Part shown: piece by piece, positions 8,346-16,111 of the stretch
How positions within the stretch are numbered: the stretch's first letter is position 1
Layout: each line of letters opens with the position of its first letter
Assembly: GCF_014490725.1 (NCBI RefSeq)
Contig: NZ_JACOQL010000001.1
Location: 496,001-560,000 of the forward strand
Source: Paracoccus amoyensis
GTDB taxonomy: Bacteria; Pseudomonadota; Alphaproteobacteria; Rhodobacterales; Rhodobacteraceae
Length of the DNA stretch: 64,000 nucleotides
Direction of reading: 5' to 3'
Translations under genes and position numbers: made by a program
Notes under the pieces: generated by a model
The model's input: the letters and a program-made list of their open reading frames with translations, nothing else
Told to the model about the DNA's origin: nothing
Databases searched by the model: none

Positions 8346-9737
8346 TCACGTGTGCAGCCAAGCCTCGCTTGGGGCGATGACGACACGGTTTCGGCCACGG
8401 GATTTTGCGGCAATCAACGCTTGATCAGCGCGTTCCAGAACCAGTTCTGAAATCTGCTCTACACTACGGTCGGGCCGATAATGGTCGCAAATCGCGATGC
8501 CCGCAGAAATGGTGACTGTGATTTCCCCACCCCCCGACAGGCTGGGTAGCAATGTGCCGCGCAGTCCGATTGCACGACGAATTTCTTCGGCCATCCGCTG
8601 AGCATGCCATGCATTGGCTTGTGGCAGGACGACCAAAAACTCCTCGCCCCCGAACCTTGCCGCAACACCACGATCCGAGACGATCGTCTCAAGTCTGCGG
8701 GCCACATCGCAAAGGACGGCATCGCCCGCAGCATGGCCATAGCTATCATTGATGGATTTGAAATGATCCAGATCCAACAGCAAGACCGCGAAAGATTCAC
8801 CCTGTCGCCGCGCCGTATCGACAATTTCGGACAGGCGTGACCGGGCATAGCGGCGGTTGTGCAGCCCTGTCAGCGAGTCTGTCATTGCCCATAGCTGGCT
8901 GCGGCGGGCAGCGTCACGTCGGCGGTCAGCGCGACGCTTACGGTCCAACTGCTTTCGCAGGGTCAGCATCGCAACTTCTGTGCCGCCACGATCGGACAAT
9001 TCAAGCGGCAGCACATCGCTCGCGCCAAGATCAAGCGCAAAGGTCGCCGTGTCGTCGTGATCAATATTCGCCGCGACGACAAAAGCCGCGTCACGCGATC
9101 CCTGGCGCGACCGCAATTCTGACATCAGGCGCAGCCCGTCACCGCGCCCCATAATGTCGGCAGCGATCATATACAGATCAGCGCTGCGCCCAATCGCCGC
9201 AGAGGCGAGTGCGTTGTCAGGGTCGCTGATTGAAAACCGACAGTTCAGTTGCGATTGCAATAGCTGGCGCCACCGCGCTGCCCGAACGGGGGAATCTGCG
9301 ATCAGGCAGATGTCGCCTGTCCTGCCGTCATCAAACGTCGCCGAGGCCTCTGCCATTGAGAACAGGATCCCCGAATCCCGAGCATCCTCACGCAACAAGC
9401 AGCGGATTCGCGCCAGAAGCATCTGTTCATTTACGTTCGGGCTTAACACCGCCGTCGCCCCCGCACGCAGAATCTGAATGCGCATCGACGCCTGAGCAAG
9501 CGCCAGAATGGTGACTCCGGGCTGTTGCTGAGTGATCAGATTGCAGACGGATATCTGGTCGGAATCCGTTAGCGCGGTGCCCAAAAGCACCATGTCTGGC
9601 TGATCGTTCCGCAGGGATTGCATCAGCTGCTGTGATGTGGATGCCGTCACGATATCATAGCAGGCAGCCGCAAGGCGAACCTTCAACATGATGCGTGACG
9701 TAGCCGATCCATCTGCTACAAGGATGCGCGCGGTCAT
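8346..9737 (-). CDS. PleD-type diguanylate cyclase with degenerate receiver domains
   Basis: Domain order REC (1-118), REC-like (140-260), GGDEF (285-460), 463 residues, as in PleD. The catalytic loop is intact (GGEEF at 363-367), so it should make c-di-GMP from GTP. Three controls look lost. The phospho-acceptor position of the first receiver is G53 (canonical Asp), its partner acidic residue is G10, and the conserved lysine position is P100. The second receiver has A192 at the Asp position. The inhibitory I-site RxxD reads SDRG (354-357). It is therefore probably phosphorylation- and product-independent. It is transcribed away from the DUF3572 gene, a usual PleD neighbour. Confidence 0.85.
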   Translation of the reverse strand: MTARILVADGSATSRIMLKVRLAAACYDIVTASTSQQLMQSLRNDQPDMVLLGTALTDSDQISVCNLITQQQPGVTILALAQASMRIQILRAGATAVLSPNVNEQMLLARIRCLLREDARDSGILFSMAEASATFDDGRTGDICLIADSPVRAARWRQLLQSQLNCRFSISDPDNALASAAIGRSADLYMIAADIMGRGDGLRLMSELRSRQGSRDAAFVVAANIDHDDTATFALDLGASDVLPLELSDRGGTEVAMLTLRKQLDRKRRADRRRDAARRSQLWAMTDSLTGLHNRRYARSRLSEIVDTARRQGESFAVLLLDLDHFKSINDSYGHAAGDAVLCDVARRLETIVSDRGVAARFGGEEFLVVLPQANAWHAQRMAEEIRRAIGLRGTLLPSLSGGGEITVTISAGIAICDHYRPDRSVEQISELVLERADQALIAAKSRGRNRVVIAPSEAWLHT

Positions 9738-9852
9738 TCTGCCGACGTTCCTTCCCCTTGATACCGTTAAGGAAAAACTGACATGAATTTCTTAACAAAC
9801 GGTTTCTGGGAATCGTGAAAATGGCTCGATCAGGTAAAGAAAGACTGATGAT

Positions 9853-10143
9853 ATGACTTTTTCACATGAACAGGCGGCGGAACTTGCAATGTCGGCGCTG
9901 CTGCATGTGCTTCAAATCCCCGATCTGGCCAGCGGTTTCATGGGAACGACCGGTTTGCGACCCGAGGATTTGCGCCAGTTGTCCGGGCAACCGGAACTGG
10001 CGATTCATGTGTTGGATTATCTTCTGGAGGACGACGCCCGTGTGATTGATGCGGCCGAAGCGTTGCAGGTCAGGGCCGCTGATTTCCTGACTGCCAGAAC
10101 GGCCTTGGCCGGACCCGGAAGCTTCGGTTGGGAAGCGGACTGA
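9853..10143 (+). CDS. DUF3572 domain-containing protein
   Basis: A 96-residue protein, mostly helical, with AAELAMSALLHVLQ near the start and FLGFLxx-type hydrophobic segments replaced here by VLDYLLEDDARVIDAAEAL. DUF3572 proteins frequently lie next to pleD in alphaproteobacteria. They have no known activity. It is divergent from the PleD-like gene, with a 115-base shared promoter region. Confidence 0.75.
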   Translation: MTFSHEQAAELAMSALLHVLQIPDLASGFMGTTGLRPEDLRQLSGQPELAIHVLDYLLEDDARVIDAAEALQVRAADFLTARTALAGPGSFGWEAD

Positions 10144-10197
10144 CATTTCCGTTTTATTCACATTTGGCACCTAATCTGCAGCCAACCGAGGTGTGCG

Positions 10198-10764
10198 ATG
10201 CAGTTGCTTGTGAACAAGGCTATCGAGGATTTTCTGGCGTCCAACCACGCTGAGATATTGCGTGCGCGCAACGTTGCCATAAGCAATCCTGTTGCCGGCC
10301 AGAACTGGTTGGTGGATCAGCATCTGTTGGACTGGGCTGCCCACCAGACCGGAAAGCCGGTCGAAGAAATGTTCGAAGATTTTGGCGCATGGCTGGCGCG
10401 TCAGGAACCTACCCGGCGTTTGCTGCGGTTTTCGGGCAGGAATTTCGCAGAATTCGTGGTTCGGCTGGAAGAGTTGCCGGGCCGCGCGCAGATGGTAAGC
10501 GAAAATTTCGCCATGCCTCCGATCAGCGTGCGCAGCGGCGGCATGGAAATGCTGCAGGTGACCTTGCCCGCAGGGGCGATCCGTTGGACCGCGCTTCTGG
10601 CGGGGATGGTTCGGGTGATGGCAGACGATTACGGTGCACTTGGCCTGATTTCCGTCGAGGGGCATGTCATCTCGGTTCAGATTTCCGATGAGGAATTTGC
10701 GGATGGCCGTGATTTCAGCCTGAGTCCCGGAACACCGAAACACACGCAGCAGGGTCGAACATGA
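10198..10764 (+). CDS. H-NOX-like (heme NO-binding) protein lacking the proximal histidine
   Basis: The 188-residue protein has the H-NOX layout: N-terminal VNKAIEDFL, then the helix LRFSGRNFAEFVVRLEELPGRA, then PPISV and a C-terminal alpha/beta part. In characterised H-NOX proteins the heme iron is held by a histidine after the L-D/E-x-L helix; here that position is P94 (LEELP). The YxSxR heme-propionate motif is also absent (TLPAGAI in its place). It may bind no heme, or bind it differently. Its stop overlaps the start of the cyclase at 10761 (ATGA), which implies a dedicated partner. Confidence 0.72.
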   Translation: MQLLVNKAIEDFLASNHAEILRARNVAISNPVAGQNWLVDQHLLDWAAHQTGKPVEEMFEDFGAWLARQEPTRRLLRFSGRNFAEFVVRLEELPGRAQMVSENFAMPPISVRSGGMEMLQVTLPAGAIRWTALLAGMVRVMADDYGALGLISVEGHVISVQISDEEFADGRDFSLSPGTPKHTQQGRT

Positions 10765-11789
10765 GCGTGTCTGGCGTGCTTCTGGACAGGTGTTCTTTGG
10801 GTCGACTGCTTCCCATGCATCTGCTTGTCCGGCAGGATGGTTTGATTGTCGGGCACGGCCAGACCATCGAAAAACTTATCAATCCTTCGGGGATGGTTTT
10901 CGATATTTTCTCGGATGCACGACCGCATTCGGTTGGCTCGGTGCTGGATGTCATGATAGAGGCGGCCAAGCAATCCGACAGGTTCTTTCTGCGGTTGCTG
11001 GCCGCGCCGCAACTGACGCTGCGAGGGCATGCGGTTTTCACCAACACCGATGAAATACTTATCAATCTGGGGTTCGGGATCGAGCTGATAAAAGCCGTCT
11101 CTCGCTGCGATCTGAGTGACAGTGATTTTGCACCGCCGGAATTGGCGATGGAGTTGCTGTTCTTGCACGAAGCCAATCGCGCGGTTTTGGGACAGTTGTC
11201 CGATTTCAGCCGCCAACTGGAGGAGGCCCGCATGATCGCAGAGATTCAGGCGCATACCGACGCCCTGACCGGGTTGGGAAACAGGCGCGGTCTGGATCTT
11301 GTCCTGTCGGCCGCAATGTTGGCGAAACACCCGCAAGACGGGGTTGGCGATCATAACTTTGCGCTGATGCATCTTGATCTGGACGGGTTTAAGCAGGTCA
11401 ATGATGTGTTCGGTCACGACACGGGTGATCGTGTCCTGTGCGAAGTGTCCGAAACGCTGAAAGAATTGATCCGAACCGACGATTTCCTTGCCCGGATTGG
11501 CGGAGATGAATTTGTTGTGGTCTTGCCGGGACTGTTTTCATCTGAATCGCTGCATCAACTGGGACGAAGAATCATCGCTGGAATCGAATCCATTTCGATT
11601 TCCACGGGTGATCGTCATCAGATTTCGGCCAGCATTGGGATGACGCGATCAAGTGCCAGGCCTGATCGGACGATACCGCAACTTTTGAAGGATGCAGATA
11701 CGGCACTTTACTGGTCCAAGAATAACGGTCGCCGCCGGGCAACTATTTTCGAGGAAGAAAGCGCTTTGCATAGCGGTTCGCAGGTGTGA
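10761..11789 (+). CDS. Diguanylate cyclase with N-terminal HNOBA-like domain
   Basis: Makes c-di-GMP. The 342-residue protein has an N-terminal ~140-residue sensor part resembling the heme-NO-binding-associated domain (PMHLLVRQDGLIVGHG, PQLTLRGHAVF). A short helix (ANRAVLGQLSDFSRQLEEARM) that could be a coiled coil precedes the GGDEF domain from about 165. The active site GGDEF is at 247-251, and an intact I-site RTDD is at 238-241, so feedback inhibition is expected. Translational coupling with the H-NOX-like gene suggests the two proteins form a sensor-effector pair. Confidence 0.85.
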   Translation: MSVSGVLLDRCSLGRLLPMHLLVRQDGLIVGHGQTIEKLINPSGMVFDIFSDARPHSVGSVLDVMIEAAKQSDRFFLRLLAAPQLTLRGHAVFTNTDEILINLGFGIELIKAVSRCDLSDSDFAPPELAMELLFLHEANRAVLGQLSDFSRQLEEARMIAEIQAHTDALTGLGNRRGLDLVLSAAMLAKHPQDGVGDHNFALMHLDLDGFKQVNDVFGHDTGDRVLCEVSETLKELIRTDDFLARIGGDEFVVVLPGLFSSESLHQLGRRIIAGIESISISTGDRHQISASIGMTRSSARPDRTIPQLLKDADTALYWSKNNGRRRATIFEEESALHSGSQV

Positions 11790-11846
11790 CTTGCCGACAT
11801 TGCAAGCCCGGTTGGCTTGTTCAATCCGATGAATTAAAGCGGCGTG

Positions 11847-12449
11847 ATGAAGCATGGCTTACCATCAGGGTTGCCCGGTATGAAAATCGGGCTTTTGGGC
11901 GGATCTTTTGATCCAGCCCATGGTGGGCATGTGAATATCACTGAAATCGCGATGCGCGTCTTTCGCCTTGACCGGGTCTGGTGGTTGGTGACGCCCGGAA
12001 ATCCGCTGAAGGCCCACGGTCCAGCGCCGATTGAACAGCGCGTTGCAGGTGCGCAAAAATTGCTGAAAGATCCGCGGGTCGTTGTCACGGATATAGAAGC
12101 TCGTCTGGATACGCGCATGACCGCGGATACCATTCAGGTGCTGCAGAAGATCTATCCCGGCGTGCGTTTTGTCTGGTTGATGGGTTCGGACAATCTGGTG
12201 CAATTCGACAAATGGGATCGCTGGCAAGAGATCGCAGAAACGATCCCGATAGGTGTGATGGCCCGGCCCGGAAGCAGGCTGGCGGCCCGCAACTCGGTCG
12301 CGGCGAATATGCTGCAACGCTGGCGTTTGCCCGTGCGTGAGGCATCCACTCTGGCATTCCGAAATCCGCCTGCGTGGGTTTTGATCAATTTGCCGATGTC
12401 AAAATTATCTTCGACCGCCTTGCGGCAGGCGAAAGAGGCGAAAAAATGA
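11847..12449 (+). CDS. nadD: Nicotinate-nucleotide adenylyltransferase
   Basis: Adenylates nicotinate mononucleotide to deamido-NAD in NAD synthesis. The 200-residue protein carries the nucleotidyltransferase motif GGSFDPAHGGHV (the HxGH is replaced by HGGH, as in many NadD proteins), WWLVTPGNPLK, MGSDNLVQFDKW and the C-terminal SSTALR loop. Related alphaproteobacterial proteins carry the short extension before KIGLLGGSF, so ATG 11847 is preferred over GTG 11844 or ATG 11880. It overlaps dacB by 4 bases. Confidence 0.92.
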   Translation: MKHGLPSGLPGMKIGLLGGSFDPAHGGHVNITEIAMRVFRLDRVWWLVTPGNPLKAHGPAPIEQRVAGAQKLLKDPRVVVTDIEARLDTRMTADTIQVLQKIYPGVRFVWLMGSDNLVQFDKWDRWQEIAETIPIGVMARPGSRLAARNSVAANMLQRWRLPVREASTLAFRNPPAWVLINLPMSKLSSTALRQAKEAKK

Positions 12450-13849
12450 AGCATGTGAATCGTCGTCAATTGTTGGCGGGTATGGTGGCAAGTGGCCTGT
12501 TTGCGACAGGTGCGGTTGGGCAAAGCCTGCAGAAGCGTCCGGCGGCGCGTCCTGTCATCGATGCGTCAAGGCTGGCGGTCGTCTCTGATCTGCCGGGACA
12601 GGTCAGCTTTGCGTTGGTTGATCCAGGTAATTTTCGCGCAATCCAGGGGCAAGCCGCCGGTGCGCCGGTTCCACCTGCCAGCACCCTGAAGGCAATCACC
12701 GCGCTATATGCGCTTTCACAATTGGGGCCGCATCACCGTTTTCGCACACGGGTGATCCGTGCGGGGGACACGTTGATCTTGGCCGGCGGCGGAGATCCGG
12801 TTCTGACCACCGATGATCTGGCGCTTCTGGCTGGCCGGCTGGTCGAAAAGGGGCAAAGTTCCCCGACCAAATTTGCCGTTTGGGGTGGCGCGTTGCCAAA
12901 TATCGACGAAATTGCCCCTGGTCAGGCCGATTATCTGGCCTATAACCCGGCAGTTTCTGGGATGGTGCTGAATTTCAACAGGGTTCATCTTGGGTGGCGT
13001 CGCGCGAATGGCGGGGTTCAGATGTCTGTCGAGGCGCGGGCATCCAAAAATTCGCCGCGCGCCTATACGATCACCGCAGCACCCGGCGATCAAAGCGATC
13101 TGTTTTCTTACAGCGGGGATGGCGCAAGGGAAAGCTGGACCGTCTCCCGCTCTGCCGTTGGTCAGGCGGGAAGCCGTTGGTTGCCTGTGCGCAAGCCCGA
13201 GCTGTATGCGGGTGACGTGTTCCAGACGCTGTGCCGGGCCAAAGGGTTGGTCTTGCCCAATCCAGAGGTCATCTTATCGCTGCCCGCCGGTGATGTGGTT
13301 GCAAGCCTTGACAGCCAGCCCCTGACCGAGATTTTGCGCGACATGTTGCGCTATTCGACCAATCTGACCGCCGAGGTCGTCGGTCTTCACGCCAGCCGTG
13401 CGGCGACGCCCGCGCAATCAGCCCAAGCAATGCAGGCATGGCTGGTCGCGCAAGGGCAGGGGCTGGACTTTCATCTGGCGGACCATTCGGGTCTCAGCGA
13501 TGACAGCCGTGTGACGGCGCAAGGGATGGCGCAGCTTTTGGCGGGACCGGGCCTGGCTTCGGGCTTGCCGGCCCTGCTGAAGAAAAATCCGCTGGATGAA
13601 GATATTGGCGCCGATCCCACGGGTGCGGTTCAGGTTGTTGCGAAAACAGGGACGCTGAACTTTGTCTCCAACCTTGCAGGCTATATTTCGCAGGGCGACG
13701 GCCCGCAGCGCGCTTTTGCCGTCATGTGCATGGATGGGCCGCGTCATACAGCGACATCGGGGCAGGAATTGCCTGCCGGTGTGCTGACCTGGACGCGCGA
13801 AGCCAAAAAGCTGCAGCGCCGCATCCTGAATTCATGGGCTGTGGCCTAG
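12446..13849 (+). CDS. dacB: D-alanyl-D-alanine carboxypeptidase/endopeptidase (PBP4 family)
   Basis: Periplasmic class C penicillin-binding protein that trims peptidoglycan stem peptides. The 467-residue protein has a twin-arginine-type signal (NRRQLLAG then a hydrophobic stretch ending near GAVGQ), the catalytic PASTLK (SxxK) near residue 73, YSTNLTAE (SxN) near 305, and KTGTLN near 400. This motif order with the long insertion between SxxK and SxN is typical of PBP4/DacB. It is coupled to nadD by an ATGA overlap and converges with the TerB gene. Confidence 0.9.
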   Translation: MKHVNRRQLLAGMVASGLFATGAVGQSLQKRPAARPVIDASRLAVVSDLPGQVSFALVDPGNFRAIQGQAAGAPVPPASTLKAITALYALSQLGPHHRFRTRVIRAGDTLILAGGGDPVLTTDDLALLAGRLVEKGQSSPTKFAVWGGALPNIDEIAPGQADYLAYNPAVSGMVLNFNRVHLGWRRANGGVQMSVEARASKNSPRAYTITAAPGDQSDLFSYSGDGARESWTVSRSAVGQAGSRWLPVRKPELYAGDVFQTLCRAKGLVLPNPEVILSLPAGDVVASLDSQPLTEILRDMLRYSTNLTAEVVGLHASRAATPAQSAQAMQAWLVAQGQGLDFHLADHSGLSDDSRVTAQGMAQLLAGPGLASGLPALLKKNPLDEDIGADPTGAVQVVAKTGTLNFVSNLAGYISQGDGPQRAFAVMCMDGPRHTATSGQELPAGVLTWTREAKKLQRRILNSWAVA

Positions 13850-13857
13850 ACCGCGCC

Positions 13858-14280
13858 CTAAAGAACGCGGTGGCGCACTTGGGCCGACAGCTCGATCGCG
13901 GCCGCGTGCAGGCGTGAAATGTTCAGCTGATGACGGATTTCGGCCAGCATCGCGACCTCGCCATCATACAGCCGACCATCCGCCGCGCCGACATCACAGG
14001 CCAGCGCATAGGCTGTTTCATATAATTTTTCCGGTAATGCATCGCGGATCAGGCCGAAAAGGGCGTCCAGCCCTTCTTCTTCTTCAAACAACGTCATGAC
14101 AGTCTGGCTGACCGCACGGATACGGTCGTCGTCATACGCTGCAAAAACCGGCGCATGATCGACTTTGCGCTGAATCGCAAGCAATTCCGAGGTTCGCATC
14201 GGTTCATCGGACGCGGACACCGCCACCATGACCGCCACTAGCGCGTCGCAGGGCGAAAAAGAGGGCAGGTCGGTTGTCAT
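13858..14280 (-). CDS. TerB family protein
   Basis: A 140-residue, all-helical acidic protein. SPCDALVAVMVAVSASDEPMRTSELLAIQ and ACDVGAADGRLYDGEVAMLAEI give the paired helical acidic metal-binding-like motifs of the TerB fold. TerB proteins were named from tellurite-resistance operons, but isolated members are widespread and of unknown role. No other ter genes are present. It lies between dacB (convergent) and lysK (divergent). Confidence 0.75.
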   Translation of the reverse strand: MTTDLPSFSPCDALVAVMVAVSASDEPMRTSELLAIQRKVDHAPVFAAYDDDRIRAVSQTVMTLFEEEEGLDALFGLIRDALPEKLYETAYALACDVGAADGRLYDGEVAMLAEIRHQLNISRLHAAAIELSAQVRHRVL

Positions 14281-14369
14281 GTCATTCTCCCTAGATGTTT
14301 GCCGTAAATTATTGACGATTCACGCGGCGTTCAATAAGGCGACTGAACCTCAGAACAGGAGATTTAGCG

Positions 14370-15956
14370 ATGACAACCTTGCGTGATGCCGCAATGCAAT
14401 CGAAGGCATGGCCGTTCGAAGAGGCACGCCGGGTTCTGAAACGCTATGAAAAGAAGGATCCCGAGAAGGGCTTCGTGCTGTTCGAGACGGGCTATGGTCC
14501 TTCGGGGTTGCCTCATATCGGCACGTTTGGTGAGGTGGCGCGGACAACGATGATCCGCCGCGCGTTCGAGATGATCAGCGACATTCCGACGCGGCTTTTC
14601 TGCTTTTCCGACGACATGGACGGTATGCGCAAGGTGCCCGAAAATGTGCCGCAGCAGGAAATGCTGCATGCGAATCTGCAAAAGCCGCTGACCTCGGTGC
14701 CCGATCCCTTCGGCGAATTTCCTAGCTTTGGTGACCACAACAACGCCATGCTGCGCCGCTTTCTGGACACGTTCGGCTTTGAATATGAATTCGTGTCGGC
14801 CACCGAATATTACAAATCCGGGGCGTTTGATCCGACATTGCTGCTGGCCGCCGAACGCTATGACGCGATCATGAAGATCATGCTGGCATCCCTGCGGGAG
14901 GAACGCCAGCAAAGCTATTCCTGCTTTCTGCCAATCCACCCGGAAACCGGGCGGGTCCTATATGTGCCGATCAAGCATGTTGATGCAAAAAACGGTGAGA
15001 TCACGTTTGACGACGAAACCGGCCGCGAATGGACGCTTCCAGTCACCGGCGGTCAGGTGAAGTTGCAGTGGAAGCCCGATTTCGGTGCCCGCTGGGCGGC
15101 GCTGGATGTCGACTTCGAGATGTATGGCAAGGATCACAGCACCAACACGCCGATCTATGACGGGATTTGTGAGGTACTGGGCGGCCGCAAGCCCGAGCAT
15201 TTCACGTATGAGCTGTTCCTGGACGATCAGGGTCAGAAGATCAGCAAATCCAAGGGCAACGGGCTGTCGATCGACGAATGGCTGACCTATGCGGCGACCG
15301 AAAGCCTGTCCTATTTCATGTATCAAAAGCCCAAGACGGCCAAGCGGATGCATTTCGATGTGATCCCCAAGGCGGTGGATGAATATCATCAGCAGCTGCG
15401 TGCCTTCCCCGATCAGTCGCCGGAACAGCAATTGGCGAATCCGGTCTGGCATATCCATAACGGGGAGGTTCCCGCCTCGGATATGGTGGTGCCGTTCTCG
15501 ATGCTGCTGAACCTTGCATCGGTCGCCGGGGCCAAGGACAAGGACGGGTTGTGGGGCTTTATCCGGCGCTATGCGCCCGATGCCTCGCCCGAGACGCATC
15601 CGCAACTGGACCATGCCGCCGGTTTTGCCGTGCGCTACTTCAATGACTTCGTAGCTCCGACCCGCCAGTTCCGTGAGCCGAGTGATGTCGAGCGTCGTGC
15701 CTTGGAAGAGCTGGCCGGGCGGCTTTCCGCATGGGATCAACCAGCCGATCCCGAGGCGTTGCAGACTATGGTCTTTGCCATCGGCAATGAACACGGGTTC
15801 GAGCCGCTGCGGAATTGGTTCAGCGCGTTGTATCAGGTTCTGCTGGGCGCCGATCAGGGGCCTCGCTTCGGCGGCTTCATTGCGCTTTACGGCATCGATG
15901 AAACCCGAGAGTTGATCGAGCGTGCCCTTGCGGGCGAATTGGCCGCCGCAAGTTGA
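14370..15956 (+). CDS. lysK: Lysyl-tRNA synthetase, class I
   Basis: Charges tRNA-Lys. The 528-residue enzyme is class I, the form found in archaea and many alphaproteobacteria rather than the usual bacterial class II. The HIGH-equivalent is PSGLPHIGT at about 44-52 and the KMSKS-equivalent is KISKSKGNG near residue 290. The helical C-terminal region is complete. It starts after ACAGGAG upstream of ATG 14370 and ends in a terminator at 15963-15982. Confidence 0.95.
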   Translation: MTTLRDAAMQSKAWPFEEARRVLKRYEKKDPEKGFVLFETGYGPSGLPHIGTFGEVARTTMIRRAFEMISDIPTRLFCFSDDMDGMRKVPENVPQQEMLHANLQKPLTSVPDPFGEFPSFGDHNNAMLRRFLDTFGFEYEFVSATEYYKSGAFDPTLLLAAERYDAIMKIMLASLREERQQSYSCFLPIHPETGRVLYVPIKHVDAKNGEITFDDETGREWTLPVTGGQVKLQWKPDFGARWAALDVDFEMYGKDHSTNTPIYDGICEVLGGRKPEHFTYELFLDDQGQKISKSKGNGLSIDEWLTYAATESLSYFMYQKPKTAKRMHFDVIPKAVDEYHQQLRAFPDQSPEQQLANPVWHIHNGEVPASDMVVPFSMLLNLASVAGAKDKDGLWGFIRRYAPDASPETHPQLDHAAGFAVRYFNDFVAPTRQFREPSDVERRALEELAGRLSAWDQPADPEALQTMVFAIGNEHGFEPLRNWFSALYQVLLGADQGPRFGGFIALYGIDETRELIERALAGELAAAS

Positions 15957-15962
15957 CGAATT

Positions 15963-15982
15963 GGGGGCTTCGGCCCCCTTTT
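15963..15982 (+). terminator. Intrinsic terminator after lysK
   Basis: A GGGGGC stem with a stable TTCG tetraloop and GCCCCC, followed by TTTT, begins six bases after the lysK stop. Confidence 0.85.
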
Positions 15983-16028
15983 CCGTTGCGACCCTGCACG
16001 AAGCAACGGGCGCCCGACAAAGACGTTG

Positions 16029-16043
16029 TTAATGTTTTCTCAA
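16029..16043 (+). promoter_or_regulatory. CtrA-like box upstream of the beta-helix gene
   Basis: TTAA at 16029-16032, seven bases, then TCAA at 16040-16043 and C: one mismatch from the CtrA full site TTAA-N7-TTAAC. It ends 68 bases before the start codon, nearly the same distance as the exact box before the endolysin gene (62 bases). On its own a one-mismatch site can be chance; the shared placement raises its interest. Confidence 0.4.
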
Positions 16044-16111
16044 CTAATTCTTCAGGCATTCATGCAGGCCGCAATCCGGTCTGTCATTGCAACGGCTTGG
16101 AGGATTTGGGG

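Noticed and set aside
9767..9795. GTTAAG and CTTAAC between the PleD-like gene and the DUF3572 gene, at first read as a CtrA site
   Set aside because: The two TTAA words are 21 bases apart rather than 7, and neither has a second half-site at the right distance. At most these are single half-sites or a weak inverted repeat.
13858..14280. Tellurite resistance determinant
   Set aside because: A lone TerB-fold protein without other ter genes is not evidence for resistance.
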